A stretch of DNA of 64,000 bases from Branchiostoma floridae. Its lineage: Eukaryota; Chordata; Leptocardii; Amphioxiformes; Branchiostomatidae. Below, piece after piece: positions 1 through 11,154 of the stretch. Each line of letters starts with the position of its first letter. The stretch's first letter is position 1. Where the stretch lies: positions 23,059,301-23,123,300 of the forward strand of contig NC_049986.1 in assembly GCF_000003815.2 (NCBI RefSeq), written 5' to 3'. Under the pieces are notes generated by a model. The model was given only the letters and a program-made list of their open reading frames with translations. It had not been told where the DNA came from and made no database searches. The position numbers and the translations under genes were made by a program.

Positions 1-329
1 AGTCAGGCAATCGTGGAGAGGGAGCTTGTACTACGCACCAAATAATGGCACACTTCTACAAAGTCTGACAGTGCAGAGTCCCGTGTCTTATACATACCCT
101 GCACTACACATGCATCCTGACCACCATCAATGTAATGCTATGCAGTGGCTCTCGCTCCCACAATACCTATACTCGGTGGGTGTAGTCTTCAACAAAGAAA
201 AGCATAGCATTTGTCTTTGGCCATTTCTGTTCAACTGGGGCTATTTTTGACGGAGTTGTTCGAAATAGAATAGGGGGTTCCATCTTGTTCTATTTGTTCG
301 ATATGACGTTCGATCGGGATCGGTCCATT
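1..329. repeat. Right part of a dispersed inverted-repeat transposon (second copy at 18763-19545)
   Basis: The sequence from the window edge to about 329 aligns along its whole length with 19240-19545. Shared segments include GGAGAGGGAGCTTGTAC, GTGTAGTCTTCAACAA and GAAATAGAATAGGGGGTTC. The right end GGTCCATT matches the right terminal repeat of the complete copy. The left end lies outside the window. I see no coding potential. It sits downstream of exon 3 of the leftmost MS4A-like gene, probably in its next intron. Confidence 0.75.
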
Positions 330-671
330 GTGAGTGAAAGTAGAAGTATTCAAGAATCAATATTGACATAGGCCAATATTTCTTAAAGATAATGTAAATA
401 GTAAGAGTATGATTGACTTTAACCGTGGTGGTAGTTAATTATTCATGGTTTGTATAAGTACTCATCATAACGTACAAAAAATGTAAGTAATATGGTTAAC
501 TTTTGTAAGGTAAAATCGTACCTGTCTGTTAACCTCCCCGTGTTTGCATGGGCAAAGTAACATCATATCTGCTTGCCTATTATATAGTTCTCACTAAAAT
601 ATTGTATTAAGCCATATGTTACATATATATATATATGCTGTTGGCAATGTTGGTATTTCGCAAATTATTAC

Positions 672-2484
672 CTGTCTGCACCCAGCAACTGAAATACCAA
701 TCAGTGCAGGTGCAAAGACCAAGGTGTTGAGCCAAGACATGGTTTGGGTGGCACCGATCTGAAGGGAAGAGACATGTTTTTATACAATGCGGGATTGACG
801 CATGGTGTTCTCGTTAACAGCAAGTAATTGGGAGCATGTAATAAGAGACACAGTGATATCGATATGATCTAATATTATATGATATAGCTTTGCACACATG
901 CTTTTTCTTAAATTCTGTATCCGTATCCATAAAACCGGTATAACCGCCCTTCGGCTTAACACACCAGCTTTGCAAGCACGCGGTGCGGCAGCAGCCGTCA
1001 AACCTAATTCACCGTTCACCATTCTCAGTAACTTACCATGTGTTGTCAAGCACTTGAGTATTCTTTTAAAAAATTGCAATGCTTCTAGAGAATGACCTCA
1101 GAAATTACTTAATTACTTGTCAATAGAATGTTGAAAGAGTGATAATAGTTACACACACACCTGTTGTCCCTCCCTTCTCCCCTCACTGAGTGTCACCGCC
1201 ATGCTTCCTCCTATCACAAACTTTACAGGAAATAAAAGAACAGGGCAAGTTTGGTAACATTAGATGTAGAGCTATCAACAACGCATTGACGCATTGACTA
1301 TTAGCCACACGGACAATGCGTGTTTATATAAGAGCCACAATTAGCTTGGCTAAAAGTATGTAACGTTGCATTGTAACTGTGGTCGACATAATATGTGAAA
1401 CAAGTGCTTTTAAAAAAGCTGGCATTTTGCCAATGTTTGCGTGTGTGAACGTTTTTTTCTAGTTATTAGAATGTCATATAAATAGAACAGAGTAACTAAA
1501 CCTGATATTGGCGCATGGAGAGATTCACATATGTGCCTGAACTGCAGCAGATCTAGACGCCACCTGTTAAAATTTGCGTGAACTGCAGCAAATTTCACTA
1601 CACATTGCCTGTTTTTGAGTGAGCTCTGTTGCGGGGCATTTTTAAGTTTTTTTTTTAATTTTTATTTCTATTCGGCAAAAAAAACGAAGCGGCGAATCCG
1701 TTAACCAAAGAAATTAATTGGTGTGGCCAAATGGATGTAAAAATTAGTATTTTAATGGATGTAAAAAAGAAAAAAAAAAGTTGAAAAAAATCTACCTCCC
1801 CGGATTCGAACCGGGTGCATTGGTTTAGAATGCGTAAACTTTACCACTGCGCTAGTGCGAACATGTTGAAGAAATGCTTGTTTTAACAGGTATACAAATG
1901 TTTGGCATGGATTGAACAGGTCCGTTCATCTCAACATCACAACGGCGACTACACTGGCCAGAAGGCATTTTGCGACTGCAAGTCGCAAAATGCAAAAAAA
2001 AAAACATGTTTCTTGCCTTTCTAACATACATACGTTACAAGTTGATTCATTTCAAAAACAGTTCCACTTAATCAACAAATGCTGATCGTCTTCCTTTACA
2101 CTGAGGTTCATTTATACCACGCTACTTGTGAAACTCTAATATTGATGTGAAAACTTCTTAAGCGAACCTAAGGCCGGTTCATATACATTCTGAATGTGTC
2201 AACTTGACATGCAACGTTATGTCAAATATCAGTCGGTAATTTCTCACCAATAGTCCAGTCCAGATGCCGGCTCCCAACATAAATGGCCTGAAGCATGGGT
2301 AGACTAGTCTGGCGCATGAGATATTAATAACTGGGTCGACGGGTTCGGAGCATGGTCGGAGTTCGTGCGATCCCACGATCACTCCCACCATCAACTCCCC
2401 CAACCCAAAACAGATGGAGAGGAGGGCCAGGAATATCTGTAGGCCGCCAAGTGTGTTGACACAGCCGTACATGGTCTTGGTCAT
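672..2484 (-). CDS. MS4A/CD20-like four-span membrane protein, partial (exons 1-3 of a gene leaving the left edge)
   Basis: Exon 1 is 2248-2484, starting at an ATG and ending with the donor GTGAGAAA. It encodes LGGLQIFLALLSICFGLGEL (TM1) and, after a longer extracellular loop with three Cys, FMLGAGIWTGLL (start of TM2). Exon 3 is 672-758 (87 nt, phase 0), with IGATQTMSWLNTLVFAPAL for TM3. Both align to the two complete paralogues at 6545-9999 and 15488-21496. Exon 2 is less certain: 969-1031 has a good acceptor and ends in CK like the paralogues. Its sequence is divergent and it would need a GC donor (AAA|GCTGGT). The TM4 and tail exons lie beyond the window. MS4A proteins are membrane proteins with cytosolic ends, variously linked to signalling and chemosensation; the role here is unknown. 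An AT-rich 1.2 kb between exons 1 and 2 holds a tRNA-like remnant. Confidence 0.7.
1792..1861 (-). pseudogene. tRNA-like remnant (tRNA pseudogene or tRNA-derived SINE head)
   Basis: On the minus strand the T arm is perfect (CCCGGTTCGAATCCGGG). A D-loop-like AGCGCAGTGGTAAAG is present, and a possible anticodon stem GCATT/AATGC encloses a 7-nt loop. The acceptor ends do not pair (TTCGCAC against GAGGTAG), the D stem is broken and the variable loop is only one base. A T-rich run follows. This is not a functional tRNA as drawn. Confidence 0.5.
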
Positions 2485-3069
2485 GTCCTTCCACCGTTCT
2501 ACATTTGGAGTATTGGGTAAAGTTTTGTTAGAGATTACGCAACAATCGATCTCAAAAAATGATCAACGGTACTTAAACTAAGATATAAGAACAACATGTA
2601 CTTTTTAATACAAAAAATAATGTTAACTGTTAATCATTTTAAGACATTGTTGTCCCAAATACATACGGCAAACAAGACAATATTACTATCGAGGTAACAA
2701 CCATGCTGAGTCCGTTCCTGTCCATGCGTGTCCCCTTTTCATTGGCAACACTCTGGTGCAAACAAACCAACGTCCTTGCAGAAAAGTACCAATTGTTCAA
2801 CGTAAACAATGGCGTGATAAATGAGTTATTGAACTGACCATGTTTGATTGCTTCACTATTATGGTAGGAGATCTATCAATCAACAAAACAAACAAGGCAA
2901 CTCACGTACTTGCTGTTGGTAAAAGCTTCTGTACAACAGCTTTCAACCAACTTCTAAATTCTGCAGAAAGAATGGAGGAAAATATGAAGTATCAAGCTAG
3001 CCATTTTATTGCCCAAATCTGCACTTTAAATGTCGCCTGGGTAAAACATTAACAACTAGAGTTCCACGA

Positions 3070-3989
3070 CCTCATACCTTCGCCAAATGATTCGATCTTT
3101 TACAACTGCTGTATTAATTGGGTTTGTCATTAATTATGCAAATAAGGCTCACATTTGCATAAATCATATAACTTGATCATCTAGTCCACCACACAACCGA
3201 CGTGCGCAATATATGTTAAGAAAGGAGGCTTTTGTCGCATTTTCTGATAATGTATGCAAAGAGGACCTCATTTGCATAATTACTGTTCAATGATATTCAC
3301 CTGTACATAACTTCCAAATGCTACAGGTAAGAAGTTCCCGTCATTTACCACAATACATTATAGCATTTTCTCATTAATTATGCAAATTAGGTCTTTATTT
3401 TGCATAGTATATATCCATCAATATTCTTCTCTTTCTCAGTTACAAATGTCACATGTTGCAATGGACCTATAATGAAATTGGGCGTGTTTACACGATTTCC
3501 TCATTAATTATGCAAATTAGATAAAAAATTGCATAATCATTATACCATTATATGAAGCATCACTTAAGCTATCTACGTACCAAAAATCATAACAATCCGT
3601 CAACCCCTTCTTGAGTTATTCCCTTTCAAAATCTGACACTAAACCTGCCCTGCAGTTCCAAAACAAGCCGCTAGGGGGCCCAAACCTATACCACTTACTC
3701 TCGGCATAAAGACCTGTCTAAAATCATAAAATCATAGCCACAGCATGTTCAGAGCTCGAGATATCCAACCCGGAAGTTCCGCTGCAGTACCATAGCAAGC
3801 CACTAGGAGGCCCAAAATCTAATCGTTCCTAGGTCTCATCAATACCTACCCACATACCAAATATCAATACAATCCATGCAGGCGTTCTTGAGTTATGGTG
3901 GTCTTCTACAAACACACACACATACACACATACAAACACACACACAAACGCTACCCAAAATATAACCTTCTTGGCGAAGGTAACAAATA
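3070..3989 (-). mobile_element. Non-autonomous inverted-repeat element A (same family as 36619-37683)
   Basis: The copy is bounded by ACCTTCGCCAA on the left and TTGGCGAAGGT on the right. The right end also forms a hairpin with an internal ACCTTC. Oriented on the minus strand it opens with a GT-rich stretch after GGTTATATTTTGGGTAGCG. It ends with a tail reading GTATGAGGTCGTGGAACTCT, just outside the inverted repeat. Five octamers ATGCAAAT/ATTTGCAT lie inside (3136, 3153, 3270, 3380, 3510). It sits in the presumed 5' intron of the leftmost MS4A-like gene. No ORF. Confidence 0.65.
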
Positions 3990-4324
3990 AGACAACCTCC
4001 TGAATTGTGCTTCGTGATATCGTCGGAATGACAAAAAAACCATATGAAGTCTGATCCAGAATTTTTGGCTGCTTTAAACTAGTATCTTGGGAGTTTACCA
4101 TCCTCGTTGTAATGTCTTTGCTATGGCTAAGGATGTAATGTTAAGTCGGCAACACGAATGAGGGTAAATAAATGCACTACAGGTTAATTCATTGTTCTAA
4201 CAACTTAAAGTAAATGTTTAGGCAGCGATAGAAAGGGTACATATCCAAGCAGGTAAGGGTAAACTGTGGAATCAAATAGTGGAATCAACAATAATACGGG
4301 CAATGTAATGTAGTTACCACTTAC

Positions 4325-4447
4325 CTTGTACCGTTAGCTTGTTGTGAACTCGTTGTTACTATTTGTCGCCTTGGAGAACGGACATTGATGAAGATTGATG
4401 ACGCTTCCTGTGGGCATGCCTGTTCGTTGAAGCAAGGAGCTTTTATA
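4325..4447 (-). promoter_or_regulatory. Possible promoter and 5' UTR exon of the leftmost MS4A-like gene
   Basis: A TATAAAAG box on the minus strand (4440-4447) lies upstream of a strong donor ACAAG|GTAAGTGG at 4323-4325. A non-coding first exon from about 4410 to 4325 could splice to the acceptor just before the ATG at 2484 (AAATGTAG). Against this, the TATA-like bases lie inside a palindrome CAAGGAGC...GCTCCTTG (4433-4468). The same motif occurs as inverted repeats at 31781-32020, so it may be transposon-derived. Confidence 0.3.
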
Positions 4448-4730
4448 TCAGATAAAAAAGGCTCCTTGGTTGAAGAGGTGGAGCCTTAACTCCGACCAAT
4501 CACGTTTTACAAAAGTCAACAAAACGTAAAATGCATCTTAGGGTATGTTGTGGTATCACAGATAATTATAAGCACCTTACGTTTGGGCCATATGATAGCA
4601 CATCAGCAAACAGGATTTGTAAGTTTGATGTCTTCATGAAGAAATATGTTCCTAAGATCAAAAATAGGATTAGCCTCCTTGCTAAGATATGATATAGAGT
4701 TTGTCAGTCCTTGCACCTGAAAGATATTCA

Positions 4731-4868
4731 TTTGATATTGAAAAAGTTTAAACTTTGTTCCAACACAAAGAAGGGAATCATTTCATCTGAAGAAGGTCGG
4801 AGTGCTCGACCGAAAATTTATGGTGAGTCCCTTCTTTGTGTTGGAACAAAGTTTGAACTGTTTCAATA
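4731..4868. repeat. Long inverted repeat (hairpin), arms about 48 bp
   Basis: AACTTTGTTCCAACACAAAG and the following AAGGGA are mirrored perfectly by TCCCTTCTTTGTGTTGGAAC and AAAGTT. Imperfect pairing extends outwards to ATTGAAA/TTTCAAT. The loop of roughly 50 bases is unique. It resembles a foldback element. No coding potential. Confidence 0.7.
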
Positions 4869-4990
4869 TGGAATTTACCAACACAGATGAGCTATCTGAC
4901 GGTAGTTCACTACTGACGTTCGGATATTAGAAGAGATTTATTTGAGTTTGGAGTAATTTTCTTTGTTTTTTTTATTGAGATTGAGTAACC

Positions 4991-5897
4991 TTAACCCTAT
5001 CCAGACTGGGGGGGGGGGCTAAAAGTGCCTGCGCCGACTTTGACCTCCTATAGCTCCCAAACGGCTTGTGTTAAAACAACCAAACTTAATTAGTTTTCCA
5101 AAAATGTTGTTGGCAACAATTTAAAGAAAATTGGGTAAGTTTATGATTTTTCGTGTTGCCATGGCAACGGGTTTCTGAAATGCAATTTTTAATTTTAATT
5201 TGGTTTAAACAATGGGATTTTAAGATTTTCTTGCTAAACTTAACTTCTTTTCATATATATTTGATATCCAACACATCTTAGTTAAACATTTATAATTAAA
5301 TATTCATAAATTATGCTAATGAGATGACTTAATTGGTCAAAATCCAAGATGGCTGACAATACCATGATTTAATGTATAACAAGCTTATTTTAACTAAGAT
5401 TACATCACTACGTGGTATTTTCTTACAGAAAACATTCATGTGAACGTTTTTAATCCATTTCCATGGGGTTTTAGCGTTATATGTTGAAAAAAATGTATCT
5501 TGAAAAATTTAAGGTTCATAATCCAAGATGGCGGATAGCTAAACTACAGATGACGTCATTCTATAACGTAATTTTTACGTCGTTGCGTCGGCTTTTGACA
5601 ACAGAAGTCTTATAACACTTAAATATTAATAATAAACCTTTATTGGTAACTTTTTGAGTGAGATATTTAAGTATTATGGGAATTCCCCGTTTTAGCCAAA
5701 AATATCAATTAATGACGTCATAATTACGTCATATTACGTTATAATGATAGAAAAACTTCAGGAATTATAAAACTCGATGAGTACAACCCCCTGCAAATTT
5801 GGTGATCGTACAGTAAGCCGTTTTGAAAATACGAAGGAAGGGGGGGGGGTCGAATGAGCCAGGGAAGGCCCAAAAAGCCCAGTCTGGATAGGGTTAA
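4991..5897. mobile_element. piggyBac-like MITE, 907 bp including TTAA target sites
   Basis: The left end TTAACCCTATCCAGACTGGG and the right end are exact reverse complements over 20 bases. TTAA at both extremes fits a piggyBac-type target duplication with termini starting CCCT. G-runs of 11 (left) and 10 (right) lie close inside the ends. The interior is AT-rich and carries two CCAAGATGGC motifs, a YY1-like site. There is no transposase. A degenerate relative lies at about 21705-22215. Confidence 0.8.
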
Positions 5898-5990
5898 CTC
5901 GTAAACAAGCGATACGATTACTAGTTGCTGGGACAATACTATGCAGTTTTGGACGATAACCCTGAAATATGCCTATCTGTTGTTTTTGTA

Positions 5991-6020
5991 AAAGTCGGCA
6001 GGTGGCGGTGCTGCACAGGC
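5991..6020. repeat. Short exact repeat shared with 13990-14013
   Basis: GTCGGCAGGTGGCGGTGCTG followed by CAC occurs here and again near 13991, with unrelated flanks. Most likely a fragment of a dispersed element. The rest of 5898-6544 shows nothing recognisable. Confidence 0.5.
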
Positions 6021-6544
6021 TCAATTATCTGTCCTCACTGAACCATAATTTCGAGTCCCATTCTCCTCAGTTTGATGGCAACAAGACAGTATCAATGGTT
6101 GTATGGCTCAATCAATATGTCTGTGAGCTACACTACTGGAGGCTTCAAATATAGAGAGCCTTACACATGGAACCCGTGACACTTTTCATACATTTGAAAC
6201 TAAGCAAAACAACCAAGAACAAGTCTTATTTATTTATCTATTCCAAAATGCAACAAGACATTACCTTGACCCATGAGGCAGCACTGTTGATGTTTGAGGA
6301 TCAACAAGTCTTAAAATGTTCACAGTAACTAACAATGCCGTAGGTTCAATAGTAACATTTCACAAGAAAATGTGCTGTCCAGGAAATGTTTACTATTTGT
6401 GAAAGAAGTAGATTTGTTTTTAAATTGTCTGATGCGAAGTAAACAGTAAATATCAACAGTGAAAACTTGTCATTGACCCCAACGTGAGCATGCGCGTTGG
6501 CTCTAATTACGTCAGATGGAACATGGTCGAACATAGTTCAGGTT

Positions 6545-9500
6545 CTAAAAATGTAGGGGATTTCTGTGCCAAATGTTGACCCCCTCTGTTCTGTTCTTGG
6601 CCTGAGCGTACAGCAAGCCGAGCTCGGCGGCCGGAAGGGTCATCATCTGCCCGCCGGTACCTGTGGTCACCGCCGGCGACATGGAGGCCATGGGCTCGCC
6701 TGCGTTACTGGCCGTCCGAGGACTAAAAGACAAGCAGGACAACTAGTCAAAGGAAGGATGAAAGATATAGGCTATCACAGGCAACGTTGGCCCATGAAAT
6801 AAGTCACACGTCTTGAAAGGTCACGTGTTTAGCACTACAGTGTGCCAGTCCGCCTGATGAAGGGGTTCGGTAAAGTCCTCTTGTGTTTTATATCAACATC
6901 ATTAACGTAATACTATTCCCGACCATGTTACGCTAATTGAGTTTTCGAGACACGTCGGCTATCATAGTTCATATCGTCAATTCGTTGTGAGGTTACAAAG
7001 CATGGCTTTAGCCAGCTCGATTTTTTTTTCCTTCAGCCAATTACAATTGTCGCGAAAACCGCGAAAACTAATTAGAAGGATTGAACTGAGACCTTGAAAA
7101 ACGAGTTTTAATGAGATTATCGTATGCGAAAGGGCACTGACACACTTTGTCAACAATCATAGCAATAGCAAAACAAACAGTGTGTGGCTTTTACGGCCAT
7201 GGACGGCGTCCCCAAGCCGCCTGTAGCTTCCACCCAGGATTTTTGTCCGTCAAGGTTGACGGATTGGTTTTAAAATTTTTCCATCAGACGCAGCAAATTT
7301 CCGTCAATTGACGAAAAAACGGACGCTGGCCAAAGCCCTGTTACAAAGTTAACATAAACGATAATTGGGTAAGATATGATGATGAATTTGTAAATGTAAT
7401 TTCATTTTTATGTTCGTTCTATGTAATTACTTGGATTTAATATACTTCAACTTATTTATGCCTGTTAGTTTTCTTGTCTTTGGATTTTTTTTCCCTTTCA
7501 GGTTGGATTGATTCATTCGTATAACATTCTTGGCCAATGTTGACTGGGAAACAATCTACAATTGACTTTCTGATTCCCTACCTATCGTCAATATAGGACT
7601 GTCTGGGCACAGGTAGAGTGGGCTGTGGCATAGCGGCGGAGTAAGGGCCCACCTGTGGTAAAATGGAGAGGATAACTAATATTTTTTTCAGATTTAACAG
7701 ATTCGCTGATTGCTGTAGTTCACTTTATCTAAGTGCACGTCATAGAATCTACATAATATACAATGGCACTGGGATACGGAGTACTGATAGGAACTTGCAA
7801 ATGACAGATCCAGCTGGAGGTACACACTGTCCAGGCAGCTAAAATCAGGAGAATCCAGACTGATGCACAGTGCAGAAGAAAAAGAACTGCGTTAGCTTAC
7901 AAATGTGACGTATTTGGCAGAGATTGTCATTCTCGTGTAGGACTGTTTAGCCCTAGACGTAGCTATAGGGCTGATAGTATTTTACCATGGGTAATATTAC
8001 CATATGGCGATGTGCAAGAAAAAAGTGACATTATTTCATTGTAAGACATGTTCAAGTTAGATTTACACTAAATGTAATGCCAATTGGGTTTCAAACATCT
8101 AAAAATTAGCCACGGGATCATGGAGTTTAATTAGATGACTGGTGTATTCAAAGCAGAGACGACAACAGTGTAAGACGACAACACATTAACATACATTACA
8201 AACCATACCTGATTGACAGCCGGCTGTTCGTACGGATCTCCACAGCAGCACACAGAAGCCGTTGTTATGGTAATGAAGAACTCCAGGACTCCAACTACGA
8301 CCAGGGCGACCTCCAGAGCAAACATGAGGTCCATCCTGCCATAGACCTGTGTGAAATGATGTTCTACTTATAGTTCATTTATGGTTGGTTTCTCTTTTTG
8401 AGTTGTTATTTTCTGTGTACACTGTAAAATCTGTCTTTGTATACAATACTCAGAATAACATGATTTATTTCCATTAAAATTTAGCTGTAATAATTTCTCC
8501 TGATATAGCCACAGTTTTAATGGTATTTTAAAAAAGACTCATTAGGACTGTAAACTGGGTTGTGTTGAAAATGGAATTATAAACTTGTAAGACTCATTAG
8601 GACTTTAAATGATGTTGTTAACTGTAAATACTTTGACCCTATCCTCTTCCCTCATGACCTCAATGAGGAGCGCGGCCTGTAGGCTGATTTGAGCTTTCAT
8701 GAATAAACAAAGGTTCAAACAAACAAAACACAGATAAAATCGCCGTAAAACCTGAATATTACCTGGATAGCACTCAATAATGCCACTGCGACCAGGCCAG
8801 GTGCTAAGACGATTGCGTTGAGCAGGGACATACTTTGTGCGGCTCCGATCTGAAGTAAGGAAATTGCCTACATTTTAGTACTCCTTGTTTTAGACAAGGC
8901 AATAGCTACTCAAGACGATAATTTGTAAACGGTCAGAGGTATCAGACAGCATATGCTGTCTTTCGTCAGTGACCTTATGTACCTATTACCAATGACGTTT
9001 AACCTACATTTCTAACCTTCATCGACGAATCATTGTTTTATTTTTTAATATATACTTGCTTTATTCGATAACAATTGGTGTGTAATAAAGTTTACATTGA
9101 CATTGTATGAGAAAGCGTTCGTCTCGCCCACCTTACATCCCTGCATTGGTCCGGCCTTGATCGAAGCTGCCAGACTGCCTGCTATTACGAACTTACCACA
9201 GAGAAAGAGAACATGTCGGGGTTAGGAGATGTGGGCATATGATTGATGTTACTTTTCAATGACTTGTTTTGCATCTGTAGGACCAATAGTAACCAAATTG
9301 TAGTGGAAATGACTTAATCTAAGTATGGTCTATAGACATGTAGCATAGGGCCCATGGTCGTATACAATCATATGTATATTGACTCATGACTCATAGTAGT
9401 TAACAATATGTTCTTACAATTGCGATAAAATATATTCTTACTCTCGTAATCATATTTAGACTTTCTCAGACAGGTACATTGTCATTGATGCTGAAATATC

Positions 9501-9999
9501 GTTTTATGGATGTTGATAAATCAGGTACACGGATTGTTTTAAAGAATATTCACATATATATATCTTAAAATAATACGGGCTTTGGTGTAAAGTTTAGAAA
9601 TATTATTCTGAAAGAGATGAACGTTTAACAGTAATTTCCAACACAAAAATTGGACTTAAGTTGATATTTGCAACTGAACAGCTGCAGTAAGTCCAATTTT
9701 AGTGTTGTAAATTACAATTCAACTTTTCCATAATGTCTTCTTCCAACACAGATCAACTTTCAACTTCAGTTATTATTTTAGCGAGGAAAATCATAATTTG
9801 AAATGCCATTGAAATGTCTTACAAACAGGCCTGTCCAGATGCCGGTTCCCAGCAGGAAGAATCTGAAGTTGGTTCCGGCGTGTGTCTGTGCTGATAAACC
9901 TGAGACCAGGTCTCCGCTCCCCAGCCCCATGTTAGCGAGACCCAGGAAGATCTGCATGCCGCCCAGTCCACGGGCAGCGCCGTACGGGAACCCGGCCAT
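6545..9999 (-). CDS. MS4A/CD20-like four-span membrane protein, complete six-exon gene
   Basis: Exons are 9823-9999, 9132-9191, 8763-8849, 8209-8346, 7582-7652 and 6545-6722, all with GT-AG sites and compatible phases (0,0,0,0,2), giving about 236 residues. The start MAGFPYGAARGL leads directly into TM1 (LGGMQIFLGLANMGLGSGDL). TM2 spans exons 1-2 (GTGIWTGLF + FVIAGSLAAS). TM3 is exon 3 (AAQSMSLLNAIVLAPGLVAV). TM4 is exon 4 (ALEVALVVVGVLEFFITI), followed by a Cys cluster SVCCCGDPYEQPAVNQ that could be palmitoylated. The cytosolic tail is Pro/Gly-rich and ends with LPAAELGLLYAQAK plus a 14-residue extension absent from the paralogue at 15488. Pattern and hydrophobic layout match the CD20-like family (Pfam PF04103). 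Ligand and function are unknown. It is tandem with two paralogues on the same strand; a hAT MITE sits in intron 5. Confidence 0.85.
7001..7340. mobile_element. hAT-type MITE in intron 5 of an MS4A-like gene
   Basis: Left end CATGGCTTTAGCCAGC and right end GCTGGCCAAAGCCCTG are imperfect inverted repeats. They are flanked by a perfect 8-bp duplication TTACAAAG (6993-7000 and 7341-7348), the length expected for hAT. No transposase. Confidence 0.8.
8587..8722 (+). mobile_element. 3' tail of a non-LTR retrotransposon (second copy at 34503-34636)
   Basis: The segment starts AAGACTCATTAGGACTTTA and ends GAGCTTTCATGAATAAACAA AGGTTCAAAC followed by a short CAAA-type run, as LINE 3' ends often do. A partial duplicate of its start lies just upstream at 8535-8565. 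It lies in intron 3 of the MS4A-like gene. Confidence 0.6.
9627..9715. repeat. Inverted repeat hairpin
   Basis: TTCCAACACAAAAATTGGACTTA is mirrored by TAAGTCCAATTTTAGTGTTG (one mismatch and a one-base gap), with a loop of about 35 bases. Located in intron 1 of the MS4A-like gene. Probably a small foldback element. Confidence 0.6.
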
Positions 10000-11154
10000 G
10001 ATCGACTAAATGTGCTGGAAACGGTAGGCAAAGACCTTTTTAGTATTGACATGCGCAGAGTATCGTCTATTCAGTTCTGATTGTAGGTTCGGAGCTCAAA
10101 ACATTACTCTGTAAGCAGAGGTTCATAAAGAAATGATAGGGAAGAAAAGAAGCCTGACCAAACACGTATTAAACACGTCAAAAATAGCTTCAGCGGAAGA
10201 TCTGCTTGGAGAGAACACCTTTGACGTTGACAAACTTTGTTTCCCCCCACAAGTATCCGTTGTTCCAACGAGACATGAGACGTGTATATCCCGAGTGATA
10301 TAGTGGACTATAAAAGCAATAAGATGGGCTTCTTAGTTGATCATTTCTATTAACAGCATATCCTTGTTTACTAATATTTAGCGCAACGCACACACTCTAG
10401 CTAAGAATAGAAGTGTTGACGAGCACGTACTCGTATTTCTTTTACTCAGACAAACTCGTTGGTACAGGACGCTTTATCAAAATGCAGTTGATGATTTTCT
10501 CGGATTTCTCGGATGTCGTTTTACAGTGAATTTCGCTGTAAGTATGACCTCTTCAATCTTATATGGATGCAAACAACACGCGAGAAACGTATTATCAATT
10601 GTTCCTAGGGAACAGCAAGCCAAGTGTTTAAGTACGCGACTGTTACAATAAAAGTGCCCTATTTAAGGGTCCCTGAAGTGCGTACAAACAAGGCGTGACG
10701 CGTAAGTGTTGTTCATAAAAACTTTATCTAGCCTTCAAACAACATGATTTACTCAAACGTTGTAACTTATATAATGAACGTTCGTAACAATAATCACTTA
10801 TCAGTCCTAATCTTTACGGTTGTCTGGATGGGAAACAAAGTAACACCAATCTCAGAAAGTTGAAATTTTACCTCTTTAGGCCATAGTCCCTTGGTCATAT
10901 GGATGACATCCACGTGCACATCAATCTTTATCCGTCTCCGAAAAAGGTTAAATATGTGACTATATGTTAAATCGTGCAAGGAAGCTGCAAAATGAGCAAA
11001 TATTTGCAAGAAAACGATAATCAGAAATTGATGCTAATGTCGTAGAATGCCTATTTGCAAATTGTAAATCGCTCCGATTTCCATTATTTTGTCATACACT
11101 GCAGTTTTGTGTACTGAACATCTTATTTTTCGTGAAGTAAATGAATGCTCACTA

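Noticed and set aside
1792-1861. Functional tRNA gene
   Set aside because: Only the T arm is intact; acceptor and D stems do not pair and the variable loop is too short.
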